A stretch of 64,000 bases of DNA from Armillaria gallica (lineage: Eukaryota > Basidiomycota > Agaricomycetes > Agaricales > Physalacriaceae). The position numbers and the translations under genes were made by a program. The stretch lies in assembly GCA_037576215.1 (NCBI GenBank), contig JBANDB010000010.1, positions 248,001 to 312,000 on the forward strand. Direction: 5' to 3'. Of the stretch, positions 58,414 through 64,000 are shown in pieces (positions within the stretch are counted from its first letter, which is position 1; each line of letters begins with the position of its first letter). The notes under the pieces are model-generated. The model saw only the letters and a list, made by a program, of their open reading frames with translations. It was not told where the DNA came from and made no database searches.

Positions 58414-58636
58414 TACCAATTGTCCGTCCATCAATAGATATCTAGTCAAACCGGTAGGTCATACAGTCATGGCTTCTCAGACCGATGAACACATACCCAC
58501 CCATCTTTCTCGCATGTCAGGACCGCAATATTATTGTCTTTCAAACCTCTGATACACGAAGTGCGTCTACCTTCTTTCTCAATATCTGCCATCAGGATTG
58601 ACAGTAAAGGACCTCATGCAGCCATTACAGTTGGCC

Positions 58637-60216
58637 ATGAAATCTCATATCATTGTCTTCTTTCTTCCCCTACTGCTGCACTTCCAGCATGTCCTCGGCA
58701 CTCCGACGATACTTGATGCAGAGGGCGCTAGTCAAGATCCAAAATCCACCGACCAATGTCCGAGTGACCGCAGGTCACTTTGGAATATTATCGTCGTTTG
58801 CTTGACGACGATATACTTATCGACCTGGACTGCCATTCACCCTAATGTGCCAGGAGATCGGTTAACGACGCGTAAACGGGCTTGGTTTTTCCTGTTTCTT
58901 CGACGTCTGCGACTCATGGTCATGGCTATCGTCATTCCAGAGGTCACGGTTGCATGGGCAGCGGCCCAATTTATTGATGCCTGGAACATACGTCACCCGG
59001 AAACTGGTGTGTACTTTAGGACCAACTTCTACTGTCATGTGCTAATCTAGACAATCTACAAAACAGACCTGTATACATATGTCTTTCGATGGTTTCTGCG
59101 TAAAAAAGACATTCCTGAACCACGGCTAAACTGGGAGCACGCATTTGGCATTGTCATGGGCCTCTTTTATTGTGGGGGTTCCTCCAGCGGGCAAGATTCC
59201 GTCTCTACACACGAGGATTTTATATATCTCCTTACCCCTGAAGATTTGGACACGAAGAAACTCAGTCGTCCAGATGATGGGGCACTAGAGGACTCGGAGA
59301 TGATACATAATATTGACACGACAGCAAAGGTGTTACAGGAGTTGAAGAATATACGTGACGACAGCATAAAGGATCGCAGCAAAAACGATATAGTAACAAA
59401 GGCCATCACTGTCATACAACTCATCTGGTTTGTCACTCAGTGCATTGGTCGTCACGCTCAAAATCTTCCCGTAACCCTCCTCGAGATCTCTACCCTTGCA
59501 ATCGCTACCCTCAGCATCATTTTGTCGCTTCTATGGATGAACAAACCATGTGACATACAAACTCATACAGGAGTGCCAGTTGAGACGGTAAGGCCCAATC
59601 ACAATGCCTGAAATCACACTTAATCATTTCCAACAATTAGCATAGCAGACATGCCGATGTAAATACTGGGCATACCTTTACAAATCTGTTGGAAGGTACA
59701 CGGGCGCATACCATCGGTCACTGGTTATCTCTTTTTTGCAACAAAATCAAGGAGATATTCGATTTTCTCCTCGTTTTTTCATCGAACAGCCCACAAACCC
59801 GTTGGAATGGCATCCTCGATTATGCTTCTTCAACCCCAAAGCGTAGTGACACTATAGTCAAACGATTCATCATTGTCAGCCTAACCGGAGCTCTCTTTGG
59901 TGCAATTCATTGCACAGCTTTCGCATTTAACTTTCCATCACAACTCGCTGGAATCTTGTGGCAATTCGCCGCAGTGTCAGGTACTGTTCTGCCAGTACCG
60001 ATAATATTTTATCTGGCATCAGTCACAGATTGCTTTTTTAACGCCAGGGCGAGCCTTGCGCACTGGGCCACACTATTTTTGGGTTTCTTACTGGTCTTAA
60101 TGTACCTTGTATGTCGTGCCATACTGATCATACTGCCCTTCTATCAGCTCGCGCATTTACCGGATAAAGCATTATGTACTGTTGAGTGGTCGACATTCAT
60201 ACCACATGTATCATAA
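58637..60216 (+). CDS. Agaricomycete multi-pass membrane protein family
   Basis: The start at 58637 gives a signal-peptide-like MKSHIIVFFLPLLLHFQHVL. The family signature follows: RRSLWNIIVVCLTTIYLSTW and TAIHPNVPGD, then LRLMVMAIVIPEVTVAWAAA. An intron (58999-59066) joins ETD to LYTYVFRWFLRK, then NWEHAFGIVMGLFYCGG. A soluble stretch with DLDTKKLSRPDDGALED leads to membrane segments AITVIQLIWFVTQCIGRH and LATLSIILSLLWMNKP-like sequence. After another short intron, the last exon has VKRFIIVSLTGALFGAIHCT, IIFYLASVTDCFFNA and LLVLMYLVCRAILIILPFY. The (S/T)LWxIIxxCxxTIxxxTWxxxHPNxP motif defines a large uncharacterised family expanded in mushrooms. Function unknown. It directly follows the inverted repeat. 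Confidence 0.82.
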
Positions 60217-61215
60217 TCACTTTCATTTCCTTCCTGTTATGTAGTAGGTAGATAGGCAGGAATTTTTATTCTGATTGGAAGCGGTATGAAAGGTTGGCAT
60301 GGGACGGAAATGAAATACCGCGCGGATTCAGACGCGATCTGAAAGACACGTGATCTTCTTCACTCCTGCCTTCGCTCCTAGCCTGGTAAACCGGCTTTAT
60401 GAGAAACTCGCAGAACTCGTTTCGCTCCGCCAGCATTGTCGACCGCGAAAGCGCAAAGTCGCGCTGCTGCCCTCCCGCCTTTGCAACAACAAAGGCCTTT
60501 TCTTCTCTACCCGTCCACCCCACTCCTACATAGCAGAATAAAACAAGAACGGGAACACAAACAGAAAAGATAGTGGAAAAGCACAAAGGACTTAAACAAC
60601 CGAGACGAAACGATACAGGTACCAGTTGTCGTTCAGTAACGTTTCGCCTCCCCCAGGGATCCCGTACGATCATTAGGAATTTCCCCCCTCACCCACTTCA
60701 GGTTGCTAGGGTCTCCGTTGTGCTTGGCTCACCATCAGATTACCATTACCGCATGTACAGACTACAATCTTCCTATCTCGCCAATGTAACAAGATCTCAT
60801 ATCAAGTTGATCGCGTTTGAATCACCTAGTCCCGACAAAGGAACGGATAGAGTCCGTTCTACACCATGTGGACGCTACGGTACCGAACATGCCCATCCTC
60901 GTGAATAACTTTGTCTCTACTGGCGGCCCCAGACGGCCTCTTAATTCGCTACGCCGCATTTCGGAGCCGGGAAAATTAATGCTCGAAGGGGAATCTCTGG
61001 CTTCCATTCAAGCTGCGTCGTCATAGCAGGAGACAGACTCAGACAGTACGTTGACTTGACATGATCTTCATAACCTGATGCATTTCCAAACGATTCGCGC
61101 AGTCTTAAGAATAGAAAAACACGAAACTACAGACGTCCTCCGAACCGCGTAATAAAAGTCGTACTACCGCGTCCAAATTTGTTTACAATTATCCATAACA
61201 CGCTCCCTCCAACCA
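60217..61215. other. Intergenic region with unassigned ORFs
   Basis: A plus-strand ORF at 60817-61026 (PNMPILVNNFVSTGGPRRPL) and one at 60573-60908 look mildly coding but have no motif and no convincing upstream exon. The 60817-61026 frame may be the last exon of an unrecognised small gene. Confidence 0.35.
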
Positions 61216-61626
61216 TTACAGACCACAAGCAGACGCGTCAACTTGAGTCGCGTTAGCCTCTACGTGTCCAACTCCCGCCTGACCGTTGGTCAAATCATTG
61301 AACGCCGCCTCTGACGTGAAAAAGCCGACATTAGCGTGGTCAACCGTCAACACGGTGATGTTCCTATCGTTGTAGGTCAACAACCAGCATGTCCCGCAGT
61401 TTGCGCTGTTCCATCCTTCGACCACGGTGGACGATGCGATGTAGGGAAAAGTGGGAAGGGAACCGTATGTGGTGTAGCCCTTGGTCTCGAGGCCGTGCTC
61501 GCCGTTGGAGCAGGCGACGTTGTTTAGCGAGTTGTCGCTGATGCCATAGCCGGAATCCCAACCTACGGAGACGGCAAGCGCATAAGAGGGGATGAGGGCG
61601 AGAGCGATGATAGAGAAAAGTTTCAT
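61216..61626 (-). CDS. Cerato-platanin family secreted protein
   Basis: Single-exon gene for a 136-residue secreted protein. Signal peptide MKLFSIIALALIPSYALA is followed by the mature N-terminus VSVGWDSGYGISDNSLNNVA. The four family cysteines are in NVACSNG, NCGTCW and ASACGL. LTVDHANVGFFTSEAAFNDL is the conserved double-psi-barrel core. Cerato-platanins are small fungal wall and surface proteins that bind chitin oligomers and can trigger plant defences; a role here in wall loosening or surface behaviour is inferred. A TATA-like CTATAAAG lies about 62 bases upstream on the minus strand (61687-61694). Confidence 0.95.
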   Translation of the reverse strand: MKLFSIIALALIPSYALAVSVGWDSGYGISDNSLNNVACSNGEHGLETKGYTTYGSLPTFPYIASSTVVEGWNSANCGTCWLLTYNDRNITVLTVDHANVGFFTSEAAFNDLTNGQAGVGHVEANATQVDASACGL

Positions 61627-62123
61627 TCTGAGTGTGGCTTTGGTAGGGTAGGTTTGTAATGAAGATGAAAGGCAGGATTCGCTAGACTTTATAGCTTACG
61701 GACGGTCCGCGTTGACACGCTCTTGGCCTTCGGAGTAATGAATTTGCTAAGGTCATCGCGAAGCCAATGAGATGGAAGAGCAGCGCGGTCACAAGTCACC
61801 GATAGAGATCGCCGTACGTACTGCGTTGGGGCCCGTGCGACGTAACCTTTGGTCCAGAAGCCAATCTATACCGCATGAAAGAATACGGTCGCCATGTCAA
61901 ACAAGACACTATTAACGCTCCCACACTGTAAATTTCACCGAAGGTTTTCAAATAGCCAGCGATGCGTCATCAGTGACGGTAACAGCCAACGGCCTAGGAA
62001 TCACAAATATAGGCAGACGGGTTAATTGCACTGAGGGCTAAGCCATCACGAAGTCGAAGTGAGCCTTCGCTGAATGGAAGATGGTTGACATGTAATATAA
62101 ACTTCTGTTTGCCATCATTTCAA
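61627..62123. other. Intergenic region before tRNA-Lys
   Basis: Holds the cerato-platanin promoter and the upstream flank of the tRNA. No gene seen. Confidence 0.5.
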
Positions 62124-62227
62124 GCCCGCCTAGCTCAATCGGATAGAGCGTCAGACTTTTAAGGCGGGTTGAACAGTGTTCAAACCAGCACATCTGAAGG
62201 CTGCGAGTTCGACCCTCGCGGTGGGCT
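62124..62227 (+). tRNA. tRNA-Lys (UUU anticodon) with an intron
   Basis: The acceptor stem GCCCGCC pairs with GGTGGGC. The D-arm is GCTCAATCGGATAGAGC. The anticodon arm TCAGA-CTTTTA...A-TCTGA carries anticodon TTT (Lys). The T-arm is GCGAG-TTCGACC-CTCGC with a perfect B box. A 30-nt intron sits after position 37, the standard place, and contains TTGAACAGTGTTCAA, able to form a small hairpin. Mature length without the intron is about 74 nt before CCA addition. Confidence 0.93.
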
Positions 62228-62714
62228 AATTACTTTTATATCAATTGCTTTTTACCGTCTTTCATTGTGAGTTTGAAAGGAGCGAGGGAAAGCTAGAAGT
62301 TGAGAAATGGTATAGTTGCCAAAGGAGGAGTTGTCCGATCATGGTGACCAGGATGTGATCGATCAAGAAAACAGGTATTTCTGGATTTATCTTGGGGTGA
62401 AGGCATAACGCGTCATTATACATCGCCGTGGCTTCTGTGTGATGAGAGCTTCTAAGAATGCTCACGCTCGTCTTCTAACGGAGTATGCCGTTACTTATAC
62501 TACGAACAGAGATAGGTGTGTATGCAATTTAATCCTTCGGGTACAACGAGTTTTGATGGAATACCACTTTAGTCGCGCAGGAATGACTTAAAAATGGAAA
62601 CAGAGATTAAATTACTCCATACTTATGTCAAGTGGGAAAACGGCCACTTTATCCTGTGAGCACCCCGATGGTTCAAATGTTCAGGATGTTCAAGCGTTAC
62701 GCTCAAACTTCAAG
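62228..62714. other. Intergenic region
   Basis: Flank between tRNA-Lys and the inverted-repeat-bounded segment. A 67-codon minus ORF (62262-62465) has no motif. Nothing else seen. Confidence 0.45.
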
Positions 62715-63941
62715 CTTCAAGCCCAGTCAAAAGTCTGGAGACGTGGGTGGACGGCCATAGATATCTATTGATTCATCCATGGGCGTCAGCAGTCATCGAT
62801 AAATGGGCCATTTCATGGCCTTTGAATTGATGCCTATTGACGATCATATACCCTTATTGACGTTCATCTGTGCGCATCTATAGGCATCTATATAATGAAT
62901 ATATTTTCTCCGCTACAGTACGTACACATCAAAGTTCACCGCCCTGGTCCTTTCCACCAACAGACTCCATCCCCGCAACATTGGTGTCGCATAGCGGCAT
63001 AGCATCCAATCCGTCCATGCAGAGTGTGCACTGGTAGAGCCTGACAGCAGATATAATCAGTGCTGGGGACAGAAGATTGTGAATTCCAGCATACATACCG
63101 TGGTAGATTATGCAGACACCGCAATATATAGGTACCGGAAAGCCAAAGTCTGGTGCGAGGGCGTAGGCAGTAATAAAGGCGATAAGTGCAAACGGGGAAA
63201 ATTCAGGACCCGTCGCGGCTACACCGAAAAAGAAGGTGAGAGAATTGATAAGAAATGAACAAAGCACTCGCCTGATACGCGTCACGTCGTTCCCTTCTGT
63301 TCTGCCCCATATACCCGGATATATGCGTCGACCATGGCGCAAATAAGTGGTTTTCGTGCCTATATGAGCTCTGGAGATCGTTCTGAGCAAGAAAATAAGA
63401 ATAGTTAGAGCGTTGGAAACAGCGTGTGTAATGTACCGTTCTCCCAGAATTTACGAGGGTTACGATGAAAGCAGTGCATTGTCGGTGGCCTATGGCGATA
63501 AAAGCCGTATATAGCGCATTGCACAACAGAAATAGCGACCAGAAGGTAGGAAGACAGGGAAAAGAGACGCGGCGTGAACCGAAGTAGTGGTGATGGTGGT
63601 GGTAAGAGGGAAAGGATGGGCGTGGGAATTCTGACTTGGACTTGCTCATGATCTACGCGGCGCGCGCAGCGGTATTATGCATCTCTGGCATCATGGTAAT
63701 AGCATTACGAGCAGCCAGACATTTGGGTACAATGAATGTGCATGCCAGGAACAATTTTAAAGGTGTCGCAAACCGACTTAAGTCCGGCACTTGTATGATC
63801 TATGCAGGTGCGTGCTTCGTTCTCATTGTATTCATGACGACGGCGTCAATAGGCATCGACTGATATATATAGGTAGATAATAAATCGACACACGTCCCTG
63901 ATCGTCTCCTGACGTCTCCAGACTTTTGACTGGGCTTCAAG
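62715..63941. mobile_element. Putative TIR-bounded element
   Basis: A 30-bp sequence at 62715-62744 (CTTCAAGCCCAGTCAAAAGT then CTGGAGACGT) recurs as its reverse complement at 63912-63941 with one mismatch. The pair encloses 1.17 kb. Near both inner ends ATGCCTATTGACG-like repeats occur (62851 and the reverse complement at 63846). I cannot define a clear target-site duplication. No transposase is seen, so if mobile it is non-autonomous; it could instead be a chance or ancient inverted duplication. Confidence 0.5.
62913..63649 (-). CDS. Putative membrane protein inside the TIR-bounded segment
   Basis: The start at 63649 gives MSKSKSEFPRPSFPSYHHHH, then a hydrophobic segment TFWSLFLLCNALYTAFIAIG and FIVTLVNSGRT. 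Possible introns (about 63392-63440, 63224-63290, 63045-63105) join to NDLQSSYRHENHL, PATGPEFSPFALIAFITAYA, PIYCGVCIIYHG and SAHSAWTDWMLCRYATP, ending FDVYVL. Splice sites are acceptable, but no known family confirms them. Two or three membrane segments are likely. It may be a gene fragment carried by the repeat-bounded segment. Confidence 0.4.
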
Positions 63942-64000
63942 GACTGTATATGGCAGAAGAGAGAACAAGTTGGTTATGGACCGCTTCGACGGGCGCGGAC

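Noticed and set aside
1..64000. CRISPR arrays, prophage, bacterial operons or a secondary-metabolite cluster
   Set aside because: No regularly spaced direct repeats, no phage or bacterial genes, and no polyketide synthase, NRPS or terpene synthase motifs were seen.

Overview
The window looks like part of the nuclear genome of a filamentous Agaricomycete (mushroom-forming basidiomycete). Genes are dense and split by many introns of about 50-65 nt with GT(A/G)NGN donors and CTNAC-like branch sites. Several families are typical of the group: GH71 alpha-1,3-glucanase, cerato-platanin, an HEAGH-type M43 metalloprotease, fungal Egt1, and lineage-specific kinase-like and multi-membrane-pass families. 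There are no bacterial operons, CRISPR arrays or phage genes. Gene models were spliced by eye; those resting on conserved family motifs across the splice junctions are firm, the others are marked low.

Layout. 0.6-13.6 kb: secreted GH71 glucanase (-), a Dpb3-like histone-fold protein (+), an unknown single-pass membrane protein (+), Cet1 RNA 5'-triphosphatase (+), an Esc2/Rad60-type SUMO-like-domain protein (-) and, divergent from it over about 100 bp, a PAXBP1/GCFC-type splicing protein (+). 14.0-24.3 kb: a gelsolin/severin gene with an apparent frameshift, then three same-direction kinase-like paralogues (-), separated by duplicated non-coding sequence and by one unknown membrane-anchored gene; the third paralogue has a one-base frameshift. 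25.1-32.7 kb: Egt1 (ergothioneine), an amino-acid-transporter-like membrane protein and a DCAF4-like WD40 protein, all on minus. 34.4-43.2 kb: a large disordered RA-PH signalling protein (+), alpha-actinin (-) and, over a 184-bp divergent promoter, the FACT subunit Pob3 (+). 44.8-55.3 kb: secreted M43 metalloprotease, mitochondrial porin (VDAC), bestrophin-like channel, a small mitochondrial membrane protein, a homeodomain factor lacking the usual Asn51, an inositol-monophosphatase-like enzyme, a small Cdc25/rhodanese phosphatase and the Cox20 assembly factor.

From 55.3 kb the sequence becomes accessory. It holds a 29-bp 3' fragment of tRNA-Lys, a possible coiled-coil ORF, and a 0.9-kb long inverted repeat whose loop carries an antisense 5' fragment of the same kinase-like family found 34 kb away. 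Next come an Agaricomycete multi-pass membrane protein, a cerato-platanin, an intact intron-containing tRNA-Lys(UUU), and at the right end a 1.2-kb segment bounded by 30-bp inverted repeats enclosing a putative membrane-protein gene.

The housekeeping genes do not form a pathway. The most unusual structure is the link between the kinase-like tandem array and the distant inverted repeat, whose transcript would fold into a long hairpin. Its arms are not visibly kinase-derived, so any silencing role is speculation.
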